Counted from the first letter of the stretch, positions 37,311 to 50,262 are shown. The stretch: 64,000 nucleotides of DNA from Letharia columbiana (GCF_014066305.1 NW_023501041.1:62001-126000); one strand, 5' to 3'. Program-made: numbers and translations. The notes: generated by a model from the sequence alone, not told the origin.

Positions 37311-40300
37311 TTTAGCGCGTAGTTTATAAGATTTTATATTATATATATATTATATTATTTAATTATTATTTTTAAAAATTCGCTTTTAAAAGATAACTCT
37401 ATATTTTTATAATAAATAAGATATTAAATAGAATAATTAATAGAATTTAATCTTTTATTTATTAGCTAGTAATAAGTCTTATAATTTAAATATCTAATTA
37501 TATTTAAAATTATAATTATAATTATCTTTATAATTATAATTAATATAAATTAAGACTTTCTATTAATATATAACTTTTTTTAAAAGATTTATATAAGTAT
37601 AATTAAAGATTAATATTCTTCTTTTAAGCGTTAAACGCTTAATAAGAAGTATTAGAAGATTTATATCTAGATATTTATTAACTATATATTAGAATTTACT
37701 TATTTAAAATTTTAAATATAAATATTTTTACTTCTAGATAAGATAAAAAAGTTATAAATTTAAGATTAAATATTATTAAAGATTATCTACTATTTACTAT
37801 TATATTTTAATTATTTACGATTATTAATATACTCGCTAATAAAAAATATATATTATTACTATATAAATTTAATCGCGATATTAATAATAATTATAAGAAT
37901 TAAAGTTATTAAATATAGAAATACTCGCTAATAAAAAAGGCGTATTATTACTATATAAATTTAATTACGATATTAATAATAATTATAAAAATTAAAGCTA
38001 TTAAATATAGAAATATAATCTTTAATTTAATATAGATTTTAGAATAACCTTCGATTTAGTATAGATTCTAGAACGAGAAGTCTCTTTTATTAAAGTAGTA
38101 GTATTTTTATAAATATATATCTATATTTAAATTAATTTAAAAAGTTTTATTTTATAAATATAAAATATATAAAGTTATTAAATTAAGTATAATAGTTAAA
38201 TATTATTAATTAAGCGTAATAAGTAGAATAATAATTAGAATATCTTATTTTCAACTTAGAATAATTTTTCTTTTATTTATTATATATTTTCTTTTTATAA
38301 AAATTACGTCTAGACTTTAATAATACTATATTATTATTTATAAATTTATATCTTATTATAATTATTTAAGAAGCTATATATCTTTTAATTATAAAATAAT
38401 TCTTTTTATATAAAATATATATAATTAAATCGCTAGATATTAATTAATAATTTTCTTTATTTATAATTATTAAAGAGTAAGTTATATTATTAAAATTACT
38501 TATTAATTTTATTTTTATAACTTTTTAAAATATATTTAATATAGAGATTTAAATTTAAAGTAAATTAATCGAATTTAAAGCTATATAAATTAAGATCTTC
38601 TTTATTATTTAAGCGAATATAGTCTAAAAAATAATTAAATTTATTAATTTTTATAATTTATAAATTTTTTTTAATATATAGATTTTATAATCTAATTAGT
38701 AATAATATAATTAGCGTATATAATTAATTTATTATTTAATTTAAATATATATAATTAATATAATTACGCACTTTTCTTATTTATAATTATACTTTTTAAA
38801 CTTCGCGTATAATCTTTTAATCTTCGTCTTCGCGAAGTCTTATTTTTATTTTACTTCGATAATTTAGATAAGCTTAAATTAATAGTTAATAAATTATTAA
38901 GAATTTTTTAAATTTCTATAATTATCGAGTTAATAATTTTAATAGATAATAATATTATATATTAATAAATTATTTTTAATATTATAATTAATTATTATAT
39001 TAAGAGATATAGCGCTATTAGATATATATTTACTTTATAAAAATAATATTATTAATTTAATTTAATTATAAAATATAAGAAAAATAATTTTATTTTCTTT
39101 AGATATAAATAATATTATAATAAATAAGTATATTATAATATAAATATTATAATAATAAAAAGAATTTTTAAAAAAAAAAGAGTGGATTAGAAAAGAATAA
39201 TATTAAATATTTATTATTAAACTAACTAATATTATATAATTAAAATCTTATTAAAATAAAATATTATTTAAAAATAAATTAAGTTTAAATATTAATTAGA
39301 AAGCTAATTAGAAAAAGAGATTAACTTCTTTTTTATTAATATATATCGTAGAGCTATATATAAGCGTTTCTTTTTATATTTTAAATATACTTTAAATATT
39401 TATAACTATATATATACGCTCTCTCTTATATTTTATATATTTCGATATTCTTTATATATATAATATATCTATTAAAGATAATCTTATTAATTTAATTAAT
39501 TTCTATTTAATTTTATATTTATTAATTATAAGAAAAGCTCTTTATTCTAATATTATAACTTTACTAATTTATTATTCTTAAATATCGAGTTATTTATAAC
39601 TTATAATTAATTTATTTACTTTCTTCTCTTCTTTTACTCTAAAAATAAAAGAAGATATTATTTCTTTTTCGCCTTTATCTATAATAAATTAATTATTATT
39701 TTTATAAAATTAAAAATATCGATTTAAAGATAAAATTATCTAATTAAAAGTAAAGAATATAATATTTTAATATTTTAACGCTTAAGTAAAAGATATTATA
39801 ATATTACTTAAATAGAAGAGAGTTATATTAATAAAAAAGATTTTAAAACTTAAAAATAATTTTAGCGTAGTAAAAGATTTAATTTTTATATATAAAAGAT
39901 TTAAATAATAATTAGTTTAATTAATTAAATTATTAAAGCGTTTAAATTAAATTTTAATTTTATATTAATATCTAATAAAATAGATTTAATAGTTTTAAGA
40001 TATTAATATATACTTTAATTAATATAATTAATAATTAAAATATTAATTAAATAAATATAATTTTTAATTTTAATAATTAAAATAATATAGTAATAAATTA
40101 GTATTAGTATTAAAGTAAATAAAATATATATTATATTAAATAGAAAAGCGTTAATAGCTAGACTAATTAGAATTTTAAATTAATAAAATTAAATATTAAT
40201 TCTATATTAATATTATTATATACTTTTAAATATATAATTATTAATTATAACGCTAATTAGAAAGAATTAATTTTTAATTTAAAATATCGAAAATAATATA

Positions 40301-43300
40301 GCGATATATTATTAAAGCGATATAAGTTTTTATTATAGCGAGAAGATAGAATTTATATATTAAATATTAATCTCATTTTATTTTTAATATTTTATTCATT
40401 TATATATCTCTTTTAATTTCTTTTTAAATATCTTAATCTTAAGATATTAACTAGATCTTTATTTAATATAAACTTAATTTTTTTAATTAATAATATTTAG
40501 TATAAGATATTAATAAATATATTTTAATATAAAAATAATAATAAATCTTATTTTCTTTTTAATATTAATAATAAAAAATAAAAAATATAGTAATAAATAA
40601 AGATAATATAAGTTATATAGAATTAATTTAAATTTAATAATAATCGTTAATCTATTTATTAGAGTTTAAAAATTAAAAGATTTTAAAAGTAAATATAATT
40701 TAACGAATATACGCTTATTAAGTTCGAGAAGTTATATATTATTTATTATTACTATAATAAAATTTTAATTTATTTATTTATAGATTATAAAATAAATAAT
40801 ATAAAAATATATATTAAGTTAAAGAAATATATTAAGAAATCTAATTTAAGTAATTTATAATAAACGAATTTAATTAATAATTATAAAAATTAAATATATT
40901 TCTAAATTAGATAATATAGATTATTAATAAATAAAATAATAAATAGAATATCTAGTTTATTATTTACTCTAGAAAAAATAATATTAAAATTCTTTTATAA
41001 TATTAGAAGATCGAAAGCTTATACGCGAAGACTTTTTAAAATAATTTTATTATTAAATTATAAATATCGATATTTTATTTATAATTACTAATAATTCTAA
41101 AATATTATAATTTTTATATTATCTTAATTCTAATATATAATTAAAATTAATATTTATTATAAAGAATTAATTAATAAAAAAAGTTATAAAGTTAAAAATA
41201 AGATTAATAAAGAATTTACTAGTCGATAATATTAAAGTTTTTTTAATTTTAAATTATTAATTATTTTATAATTATTAATTATTTATAATAATTCTAATCT
41301 TTTTTATTAATATTAATTAATAATAATATAAAATTTTTATAAATTTCGAATATATCGAAGATAAATATATTAATTAGAAACTTATAAGTATTATTAATTT
41401 AATTCTTATAAAATATAAGATTTAAAATTATATATTTAAATTTATAATTAATAACGCTAATAATAATAATATACTCTTTAAAGATTTAATTATTTATCTT
41501 TTTATTTTTATAATAAATAACTCGCTTAATATTAAAGAATTTAAGTCTTTAAATTATTTATAATATATTTCTTATATAGCGTATATTATTTAACTAGTTT
41601 TAAAAGAACTTTTAAATAATATTAAAATTATTTTAATAAATAAAGAATTTTAGAGAAGTTAAGATAATAAAGAAGATAAAAATTAAGTTTAAATAAATAT
41701 AATTAATTTATTAATAACTTTAATAAAGATATAATATTTCTTATTATTATTCTAATTATTATATTATTAATTATATTAAAATTTAAAAAATTATTATATA
41801 TATTAATATTAGCGATTAATATAAAAAGATTTTTTTTATATTATAAATTAAATAGTTTTAAGATAAAGACGTTTTAATATTAAATAAATATTAATTTTTT
41901 AAAAAGAAGTAATATTATTAGAGACGCTCTCTTAAGCTTTTTTAGAATATTAAAACTTATTAAAATTTAATTTATTAGATATTAATTCGCGTTTTACTTC
42001 TTTATATTAATATTATATACTTTTTTAAAAAATAGATTAACTATCTACTTAAGATTAAATAATAAAAAATAATTATAAATAAAAATTATAATCTAAACGT
42101 TTAAATAATTTTTAAATAATTTCTAATAAATTTAATATTTAATTTAACTTATTAAATCTTTTTATAAATTTATAAAATTAATAAATAGAGAAAAGAAGGC
42201 TATAATTTATTATATTTTTAATATTTATAATTATTTATTTAATTATATAGATAAAAAGCTCGAAAAATTAAGAAGAAAAAGAGTTTTTAAAAAAAAGAAT
42301 TTCTTAAAACTTTTAAAACGGCTCGTAAGAAATTAATTAATTATTATAATTAAATTTAATTAGATTTAGACTATCTATATAAATAAGCTACGCTTTTATA
42401 TTTAAATTATAATAATATAAAATTAAAGAGATTAAATTAAAAGATTAATATTAAAAAGAAGCTATAAACGAAGATTTATTAAAAAACGCTTAAAAGAATA
42501 TTTTAAAATTATTAAAATATTAATATAAGTAGTTAATTATAAAGAGTTAAGCGAATAAATTAATTAAATAAAAATATACTTAATTAAATAATAGAATTTA
42601 AAATTAAGAATTTAGATAATAAGAATAAATATAATTAGCTTTAGTAGTATAGAAGAAATAATAAGTTTTCTAATTATTATTCTAATTATAATCTTACTTC
42701 TAATCTTTATAAAGCTTCTTTTAATAATTTAGCGAATCTTTTAATTCTAGAATAATAAAAGAAATTAAAATTTAAATATATTATAGTCGCTTAAATAACT
42801 CGTAATATTCTTTATTTTCTCGCGAGAGCTATTATATATAAGTAATACTTCTTAATAATTAAAAGATATTATAATACTTAGAAATATTATTTATTAGCGA
42901 TATTTTATATTTTAATAATAATTCTTTATATAAAATATTAAGAAAATAAGTTTAAATAGATTAAATTTAATTTTAAAGAAGATTTTAGTATATTAAATTA
43001 AATTAAAAGAGTTAATAGTACTTTATATAAAAATTTAATTAATAATTATAATAATTATATTAATAAAGATAATAAGCTTATAAAAAATACTTCGATAAGT
43101 CTAATATTTATAAATTTATTAAAATATATTATTAATACTCTATAATATATAGAGAGATAATTAATAAATTTATAATTAGAGAGAGTTAATAATAATAAAT
43201 TTAATCTCGATAAAGAGGTTTAAGATAATTTAAGAAGCGAATTTATTTATAAATAGTTAATAAGTTTAATTAGATAAAGATAGATTTAAGATATTTAAAA

Positions 43301-43631
43301 GAATTGCGATAGAGTAGAATAAAAGAGTAACGAAGAATTCGAGAGAAAGATAAATATAAAGTTTATTAAGCTTATCTAACGCGTTAAGATAAATATATAA
43401 ATAAAGATAATTATAGAATTTTATTCTTATAATATTTAAAGATTTAAAATTTAGAATATTCTTTTATATTATAATTTTAAAAAGAAGAATAAAGACGCTT
43501 ATAGTTTTAATTATTATTCTAATTATTACTATTAATAAAAAGATAAATAACTATATTAAATTACTCTTTATATTTTCTCTCTCTTAATAAAGAAGAATAA
43601 ATATATTCTATATATCTTAGTTAAATTATTC

Positions 43632-43855
43632 TATAAATATAGAAATCTTAATCGAAATATTTTATATATATACTATTTTATAATATAATATTATAAATAT
43701 ATTATATCGTAAAATATCTCGCTAAGATCTTAAACTTATATTAGAAAAATAAAATAATATTCGACTCTACTTATATTATACTCGAATACGATATAATATT
43801 ACTTAATATGAAATATCTTATAGAATATTTCATATCTTTTCGACTAGTAAATATT
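43632..43855. repeat. Right arm of a distant inverted repeat pair (LTR-like)
   Basis: Reverse-complement partner of 30,467-30,690, ending cgactagtaaatatt. It probably derives from the same LTR family inserted in the opposite orientation, with the intervening 13 kb being unrelated nested elements. Confidence 0.6.
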
Positions 43856-44149
43856 AAAGAAATAGTTTAATTTAAATTAGATAAATAAAAAAATTATTTC
43901 TTAATTAGTAAAAGAGAATATCTAATATATAAAATTAGATATAAAGACTCTAAGATTAAGAAAAATCTATTCTAATAATTATTTATAAATATAATAGAAT
44001 ATTCGAATCTAATAGTAGACTTTTATTATTACTATCTCGAGATTATTAACTCTTATTTATTATTTAAAAAATCTTTAAAATAATCTTTTTTATTAGCGCT
44101 ATTAATCTATAGTAGTTATATTAACTTATAAGAAAATCTTAATACTATA

Positions 44150-44455
44150 ATGGAATATTAAGTTAATATATCTAAGGATATTACTTCGTATATATCTAGA
44201 TATATTTTTTATAAGATCGATATTTACTATATAGTAGTTATCGTCGAAGTTTTAAATTAAAGAGAGAGGTAATATTATAGTTCTAATAATCTTACGATCT
44301 TACTTACTTATATTATGGCCTAATTGGGCTTAGCGTGTTAAGGCCTTTCGGCCTTTCTATTTTACTGTGAAGTCTATACTTGTAATAATCCTATATAGAT
44401 AGTATTCTCTTTATACTACAATACAGAGTTACCACACACACCATTGAGTCCCTGA
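44150..44455 (-). mobile_element. Gypsy-like LTR remnant at the edge of the AT block
   Basis: Read on the minus strand, the sequence starts TGTCAGGGACTCAATGG at 44,455, a typical start for fungal Gypsy LTRs, and continues for about 300 bp, becoming progressively more RIP-mutated towards lower coordinates. A short palindrome aggcctttcggcctt lies at about 44,340. Its partner LTR was not found. It marks the transition from AT-rich to normal DNA. Confidence 0.5.
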
Positions 44456-45326
44456 CATCAGCAAAGTGTTCGGTGAGATCTTATCCGTCACGGCTTACCA
44501 CGAGGACAACTACATGACCAAACACCGCTTCGCATAAGCTTACCCGCGCTATGGCTGCTCGTTGCTCTTTAGCCTTCTCTAGCCCTATGCTGGTCCGGGT
44601 GAACATCGAGCTCCAGAGTGACTGACCGAAAGCAAAAGTCATTCCGCGACGGACAAATGGGCCTACTGCTTTCACTTTGACCAATCCATGCCATTCCCTC
44701 AGATGCCGCAGTACCTATAAGGACCCGAGAGTCAGTATACATTAGACAATCTTTGCGATTCATAAGAAAGGTTGCGTCAGGATTTCGCATGCGTCAGCAG
44801 TACACAAATGATGATCTTGCGGACCAGCGAAGGCAATAAGATGTCGCGTACTACGTCATCGCAAGGAACGCGTTTCAAAGGAATTTGTATCGTTTGCTTT
44901 TTCACTTTTACAATCAACAAATACTTGCTGTGGGCTAGACCCGGCTTGAACGTTCACATGCTCTCACATAATTGAATTTGAGTTCAAGTTTGGACGATTT
45001 CGTCGCTCAAACTGGGTATTTTGAATGATGACCCGATTTAGTGGTAACCTCAAGATCGGAATGGCAGCAGTAGCTGAGCAATCAAGTCGTGAAACATTTG
45101 ATACGCGTCGGGTAACGGTGCAGGTTAATACCCTGACTGGCATCATACCGCTCCAAATATCGACTTGAGTTGTCGTATGCAGGAACAGCCATAAGCGCCT
45201 CTTGCGCACGCAGGTGAAACCCGCACTAAATCCTTGAAAAAAAAAAGCTCTCAATTCTAGTGAGTTGCGTCTTTCTATTCTATCTCAAATGCAATCCGTG
45301 CTCTTAGATATTTCTCCCAGACGGCG
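44456..45326. other. Unassigned region with a possible decayed gene on the minus strand
   Basis: A minus-strand frame from about 44,718 down to 44,481 reads smoothly (VGPFVRRGMTFAFGQSLWSS, then AKEQRAAIARVSLCEAVF) and follows a plausible TTATAG acceptor near 44,720. It looks like the last exon of a protein, but I do not recognise the family and found no convincing upstream exons. The rest is without recognised features. A small gene truncated by the adjacent transposon is one explanation. Confidence 0.35.
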
Positions 45327-45872
45327 ATGTTTGCAACGATCTCGCTCCTCCTCGCCACCCTACCTCTATCCTTCTGCGAACCCATATGCCAAAAGCCGCC
45401 TCCGCCCGCCTCCGACATCCCGAACATCACCGACTGCCACGATCTGATTAACGACATTTACGCCGCTTCCAAGCTCCAAGGCGATGAGCCGATCCTTTGG
45501 AGCCAAAGTCCATCCGCCTTCGTCAGGAACCGCAAGCTACCGTACTCCTTTAAGAGCCCCTTCGCGTCTAGTGATTGCGAGTTCCTTGTCGATGCGCTTC
45601 ATGAAGGAAGTCAAGATACGTTCCCAACGAAGCTCATTGGCGAAGGAGCCGAGCAAGTTGTACAGAAGTGTATGGAACAAGGTATTGACGGGGCTGAGAC
45701 GGTGGGGGCGGTGGCTGTGGGGCCAAAGCGTGTGATTGCTCTTGTTCTGACAAAGAAGTGGAGTGGAAGTAGTATGAGCGGAGGGACGTTCGAGCTTAAC
45801 ATGACTAACGTGACGTTGCTGGGACCGGGGATCTTCTCGGGGCTGAGCCCATCTTTGATCGAAGATGGGTAA
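45327..45872 (+). CDS. Secreted hypothetical protein
   Basis: An intact single-exon ORF of 181 residues. Residues 1-17 (MFATISLLLATLPLSFC) form a signal peptide. The mature protein begins near EPICQKPPPPASDIP and contains cysteines in EPIC, TDCHD, SDCEF and QKCME, plus N-glycosylation sequons (NIT, NMT, NVT). The arrangement (a Cys-x-x-Leu-Ile segment, a central block PYSFKSPFASSDCEFLVDAL, a C-terminal beta-rich part) is like a group of small secreted proteins in plant-associated ascomycetes. Function unknown. It lies 0.9 kb from the edge of the transposon block, a usual place for candidate effectors, but nothing in the sequence proves that role. Confidence 0.75.
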   Translation: MFATISLLLATLPLSFCEPICQKPPPPASDIPNITDCHDLINDIYAASKLQGDEPILWSQSPSAFVRNRKLPYSFKSPFASSDCEFLVDALHEGSQDTFPTKLIGEGAEQVVQKCMEQGIDGAETVGAVAVGPKRVIALVLTKKWSGSSMSGGTFELNMTNVTLLGPGIFSGLSPSLIEDG

Positions 45873-46700
45873 AACTCGGTAGGCATCCACGTAACCATCT
45901 ATATCGCTAGATCAACTACCTCAATGCTATCTTTCAATGCTCCAAATAGCATCAAACAATGTTGTTCACTTCATTCAGATGACTATCAGGGACGACAAAT
46001 TCTCACTCTTTGCACGTCTCGAACTGTCTCTCATCAAGCGCTTTAGCGGTAGTACTAGATGGACCAAGGCAAAGCAGCAGCAGAAACCACCCCGCCGAGC
46101 CAAAAACCACTTACGATTTTAAGCCGAGAACTCTTTGCGAGGACACGTCACCGCAGAGTCTTTCGAGCCTTTTTTCGGTGTCATTTACAGTAGGCGATCT
46201 CGTATGTTGTCAGTTGTTCCTTCCGCTCATCGTGGGCCATCAGAACTTTGTAGGATGAATAGATAGATTACCCGTCAGCTCTCTGAGGGACTGTCGGTAA
46301 CACAGTGCTAAGCCAGGGTCCTGGAAATACGCGGGGGCTAGGATGGCTGAGGGCCCACAACTTACCATGGACTCTTATCTCGAACCTGTGTGCCATGTTT
46401 CAACCGATATACCCTTCGAAGTAACGTGGTCAAATTTGGGTGTATCTCTTCTGATCTGGTTACATACCTTACCAGAAGAATACACCGAAAGAAGAAAGCA
46501 TTGCCCAAACACGAATTTTCTGATTGGACGCCCAGCTTCCAATATCGGCCTTTTGTACGCGATTCTCAACGTTGCTCAATCAGCGATCCGTACCTGTGAA
46601 TATGTGCTCCTCCCTGGAGTTGAAGTTGCAGCTGGGCAGCAAACGTTGAATCTACTTTACTAAGGCATGGGATACGTGACGACGGGCCGCGGTAGCAGGA
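45873..46700. other. Intergenic, unassigned ORFs
   Basis: Normal composition. A + strand ORF of 106 codons (46,343-46,663) has no signal peptide or recognised motif. No repeats or RNA genes identified. Confidence 0.35.
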
Positions 46701-46721
46701 AGTCGTGGTACGCCCGGCAGT

Positions 46722-47260
46722 ATTAGCGTGTGCAGAAAACGTTGGAATACTTACTGAGTGGATAAGATTCTCACACCAAAAGTAGTACTGAGTAGATGAA
46801 TCTTCTCCCATATCGCATTCTACCACTTCCTCATCATATTTGAAGCTCCTGTATATTCGCTTAGCCGATCCTTGGTGTTTTGCCTTAGTGTTTCGAAATG
46901 CCTCCCAATCGACGCAGTCGGGGCGCCATCGTCCCCTCCGGCCAGACAGTCCAAGAGGCCTAAGAAGGCGTCCTCCCGTGCCCAAGCGATTGCTGAGGAT
47001 AGCCAGCCGGGCCCCAGCAACAGTCAGCCAAGCGCAGCCCCCGCCCCAGACCTGAAGGCCCTCATGCCAAAGCCGCCCGTGAACGTGCGGCCCTGGAAGA
47101 CAATTGGCTAAGCGAGATATACAGGAGCTTCAGTTATGATGAGGAAGGTGGTAGAATGCGATATGGGAGAAGATTCATCTACTCAGTACTACTTTTGTGG
47201 GGTGTGTGTGGAATCTCAGTGCCAAGTATTCCAACGTTTTCGCACACGCTAATACCGCCC
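46722..47260. repeat. Large inverted repeat, arms about 150 bp, spacer about 240 bp
   Basis: The segment 46,722-46,867 is the reverse complement of 47,107-47,258 with roughly 90% identity by eye, sharing blocks such as ggctaagcga, tatacaggagctt and gatatgggagaagattcat. The spacer is GC-rich and contains a proline- and lysine-rich frame (46,872-47,111, + strand; SSPPARQSKRPKKASS). Short similarity to the arms recurs near 47,500 (aatgcgata followed by ggattcat). It may be a snapback transposon remnant or an inverted gene-fragment duplication; no terminal motif settles it. Confidence 0.65.
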
Positions 47261-47350
47261 CGGCAAAATATACGACCTCAGAGTTCACGATTGGTACATT
47301 AATCATCTTTGATGGATTGGAAGAAGTGGGAGTAAGAGATTATCAGACCA

Positions 47351-47707
47351 ATGCCCGAGTTGTATGAGGGCAATCTGGTATTTAGAGACGGTCCAGCATG
47401 AGCATTCTAATGAGTCTGACTTGTGAGTTCTCAGGTCAGCATTGAAGGGCACAATATGACCGTTTGCGGAAAATGTGGTCAGTGTGAAGTAGAGATTCCT
47501 GGAAATGCGATAGGGGACAGGATTCATGAATTTTTCGGAGCGGAACATCATCTTGGTCCGCACACTGTCTTACTTTCTGTAAAATATGTGGCAGACTGAC
47601 TTAACATTAGTGGTGAGTGTTGCGTTATTCATGGACGTTGCTTGCCCTGCGACGATTATGGATCAAGGCCTCGCAAAGACTGGGAGTGCCAGTGGCACCA
47701 AGAGTAG
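47351..47707 (+). pseudogene. Cysteine-rich ORF with one in-frame stop
   Basis: A candidate first exon, 47,351-47,377, ends at donor GTATTT. A 57-nt intron (branch-like GTCTGACTT, acceptor TTCTCAG) leads to a frame starting at 47,435 that reads VSIEGHNMTVCGKCGQCEVE, then GNAIGDRIHEFFGAEHH. A TGA at 47,597-47,599 interrupts it, and the same frame continues SGECCVIHGRCLPCDDYG to a TAG at 47,705. Eight cysteines in about 90 residues suggest a disulphide-rich secreted or metal-binding protein. No intron with GT-AG ends removes the TGA while keeping frame. No signal peptide found. It is probably a decayed gene, or the upstream exon is wrong. Confidence 0.4.
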
Positions 47708-48549
47708 CCGCTGAGACTCGTATTGTGGAAGATCCACGGTGGTAAAGAAGGACCCTACAGTGTCTTTGCACATGAGCCTAGGTCAGTGGACAGGCCAAAT
47801 TCGCTCCTTTTCAACCATTGGCCTCAGTACCACTAGTTTGCATAACAAGGTTTATGACTTCGCAATTTGGAAACCAGTACCAAAGATCAGAAGGCTCCCT
47901 ACCCCCCGTGTTCAGTTCAAAACGTGCTTTTCCCTGCCAAACCGGCGCTTCAATTCTAACCCGACCGCAGCTCTTGATAACCTTAGTCTTCACGAGCTCA
48001 TTCAACACTCCGGAACATGAAAGTCGAGAAGAACATAGGAGTAATGTAAGTTTCGGTTGGCTTCGCTAATACAGCTTAAAGCTCGTCGGGCAATTTCATT
48101 TTTGCTACGAAGAGAAAGGCCACTCAAGAACAGAGACGTTTCGCAAAGTCGCCGTCGCACTGCTCTCCATGATTGTATACACCTTGATTTAGCCGCCTTT
48201 ATCATATGGGCATGTGGGCACATGGTGTGAAGAGGGATCTAGTTGGTACCTATATAAGAGTGGTGGCTATGAAATATATCCACTATCAGGCATAGTTGGA
48301 GCGCGAATCCTATGAGCCGACAAACGTCCGACTTGGAAGAATCGTTGACACGGGAAGCTACCAATTTTCAAGCCGATGACAAGAGGTATTGCCCAGAGGC
48401 CGCCACAGAGTTCTAGGGTTTCTCTCCAGCAGAGATCGAAATAGTAGACCGGAACGCTTGCCCGAGAGCACAGGCTTGCTACACCACCAATGTATTGTTG
48501 CAATTTCCGATGAAGACAAACGTTGTACTGTGCAATCTCCTCCACCCTT
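47708..48549. other. Intergenic, no gene recognised
   Basis: Short overlapping ORFs on both strands without motifs. It holds the 3' flank of the minus-strand secreted protein gene ending at 48,550. Confidence 0.4.
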
Positions 48550-49146
48550 TCATGAATCTATTTCAAAACCCCCACTCCCCAACTGCATCCGCCACCACCA
48601 GCCAGGCCCATCCCAAAAGTTGAACGCCGTTGCGTAGTACCTTTCGCCAACGATCAGGAATAACCTCAACCCCTCAACGACATCTTTCAATTTGCCCCAA
48701 TTGAAATACATCCCTGTATGCTCGACATTACTAACCACGAAATAGAAGCCGTCGCCCAGCGTCCATCCGAATCTCTGTCTGCCAGCAATTATGTCGAGAC
48801 CGGGGAAAGCTTCTTCGCCGTCCCTGAGAATGCCTTCATCAATGGCGTGCTGAATTACGGCGATGAGGCCGCCCATGCTCATTGGGTCGAGGCGGTGGCG
48901 GGGGAGACCAAAGCCTAGGCGGAGGTACATTTGACTGTTAGGCACGGAGAAGCCATAGGGAAGTAGTGTGGCCAGAGCCGAGACGTCAGAGATGTTCGAA
49001 ACCAGTGTTGCGTTGTAGACTTTCGAAGGGTTGAGCAGCGGTAGATTCAAATTCCTGGTGAAAGGTTTTGTAACCCCCAAGGGTTCGGCCACGATGCCGC
49101 ATGGTAGAAGCTTGAGAAACACGAGTGACAACAGATTGAAGAGCAT
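48550..49146 (-). CDS. Secreted hypothetical protein
   Basis: An intact single-exon ORF of 198 residues. The N-terminus (MLFNLLSLVFLKLLPCGIVA) is a signal peptide. The mature part has sequons (NAT, NIS), a hydrophobic/aromatic C-terminal half (YFNWGKLKDVVEGL, FWDGPGWWWRM) and no cysteine outside the leader. The block VPNSQMYLRLGFGLPRHRLD followed by AIDEGILRDGEEAFPG and a beta-rich end is consistent with a fungal secreted-protein family whose function I do not know. The promoter would lie in 49,147-49,500. The frame is clean and the codon content unlike the surrounding shadow ORFs, so I consider it real. Confidence 0.75.
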   Translation of the reverse strand: MLFNLLSLVFLKLLPCGIVAEPLGVTKPFTRNLNLPLLNPSKVYNATLVSNISDVSALATLLPYGFSVPNSQMYLRLGFGLPRHRLDPMSMGGLIAVIQHAIDEGILRDGEEAFPGLDIIAGRQRFGWTLGDGFYFVVSNVEHTGMYFNWGKLKDVVEGLRLFLIVGERYYATAFNFWDGPGWWWRMQLGSGGFEIDS

Positions 49147-50262
49147 GATCTTTGGCTGGATGGGTAGTAATCAAGGTATCAAGAAATCTCAGAGGTCTTG
49201 ATCTATCGCAGTGTGGAACAGAATCATAACATACGCGCGGAAATTTGATAGGGCGCTAATAGAAAACAAGAAGCACCGCAACACCATTGTACCAGCGCCA
49301 CTAGGAATTGAACCTAATACGAACTAAGCACCTCCAACAACGCTAATGGCTGGTTATAAGCGAACGTGGGAGCCCCGAAGCGATTGAGGAATGAGGCTCA
49401 AGAATGCCGATAGCTTCTTCGCTACCATAAGTCATATGTGCGTCTCTCAGCGGTTTCTCACCATGAACTACTTGCTAACGACGATAGGCCAATATCGTTG
49501 TAACACGTTTTTCCCTCCATATAAATGAACAAAAGGATGCCTGGGTACGGCCGACGCTACAGTATGGCTCACGAAAACTTTCGTTTTTCAACGACTTCGA
49601 AAACTTCCACCTCCATCCTTGGAGACGTCTCCGGCTAAGAAGCAGCGACACCCCTGTGAATCTTTGATCGCCCTGAAGTCCCAGAGAGTCTTCGGGAGAT
49701 TGATGTTCTAGTCGCTGCTCTTGAGACTTCTTAAATTGCTGCCAATGGAGATGGGCATGGGAGACTTGAGCAATTGAATCGATAGGCCAAGTCTTGAGAA
49801 GTATGACAGAAAGAGGAGCTCGAAACGCTCTAGGGGTGGGTGGATAATACTTGCCTTATCGTACCGTTCGTGAAGGAATGTCAGGACACATGTGCCTGCT
49901 CGAAATTCTGGCTGTAACAAAGACGGCATACCTCAGACGCTTAGTTGCTGCATGAGACACCACAACTTCACGGCATCAAGGCACGTCTTGTAAGTGAAAT
50001 TTCGGTGTCCTTGCAACAGGCTGTGCAAGCCTGCACTTTCTCGATAGAAAGCTACGAATGTTGCACGACTACGTGAGAGCGCCAGGTCTTCGAAGTAGAG
50101 GGAACGGTTTGGGAGTAAGATAATTTGTCTCATATCTTCAATAATGTTTTTTAGATATAACGAGCCATTGATCTATATCGCTTCGAAATCGAATGCAGCG
50201 GTGGGACATGGTTACATGGAATCCCTCCCCGCCTGCTTCTAGTCCCACGTCGGCGTTCCTTT
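49147..50262. other. Intergenic region, possible decayed exons
   Basis: Minus-strand frames at 49,933-50,133 and 49,708-49,929 read like pieces of one protein (LYFEDLALSRSRATFVAFY; ECRLLQ-free continuation with ERYDKASIIHPP), but no in-frame splice joins them over an acceptable intron length. No family recognised. A tRNA-like T-arm near 49,300 was considered and rejected. Confidence 0.3.

Larger units (their letters stand above)
24110..44320. repeat. AT-rich RIP-mutated block, right (20 kb)
   Basis: Extreme A/T content, near-absence of CpA and TpG, retained CpG, and no intact ORF across 20 kb: the same RIP signature as the left block. It consists of stacked, decayed transposable elements; those I could resolve are listed separately. 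The remaining parts (about 37,320-43,600) are also repeat-like, but I could not assign them to an element. Confidence 0.88.

Noticed and set aside
49290..49360. A tRNA-like T-arm (reverse strand ggttcaattcc with a pairable stem and a 7-nt loop).
   Set aside because: The distance to any A-box-like sequence is too short and no D-arm or proper acceptor pairing can be drawn; at best a tRNA fragment.
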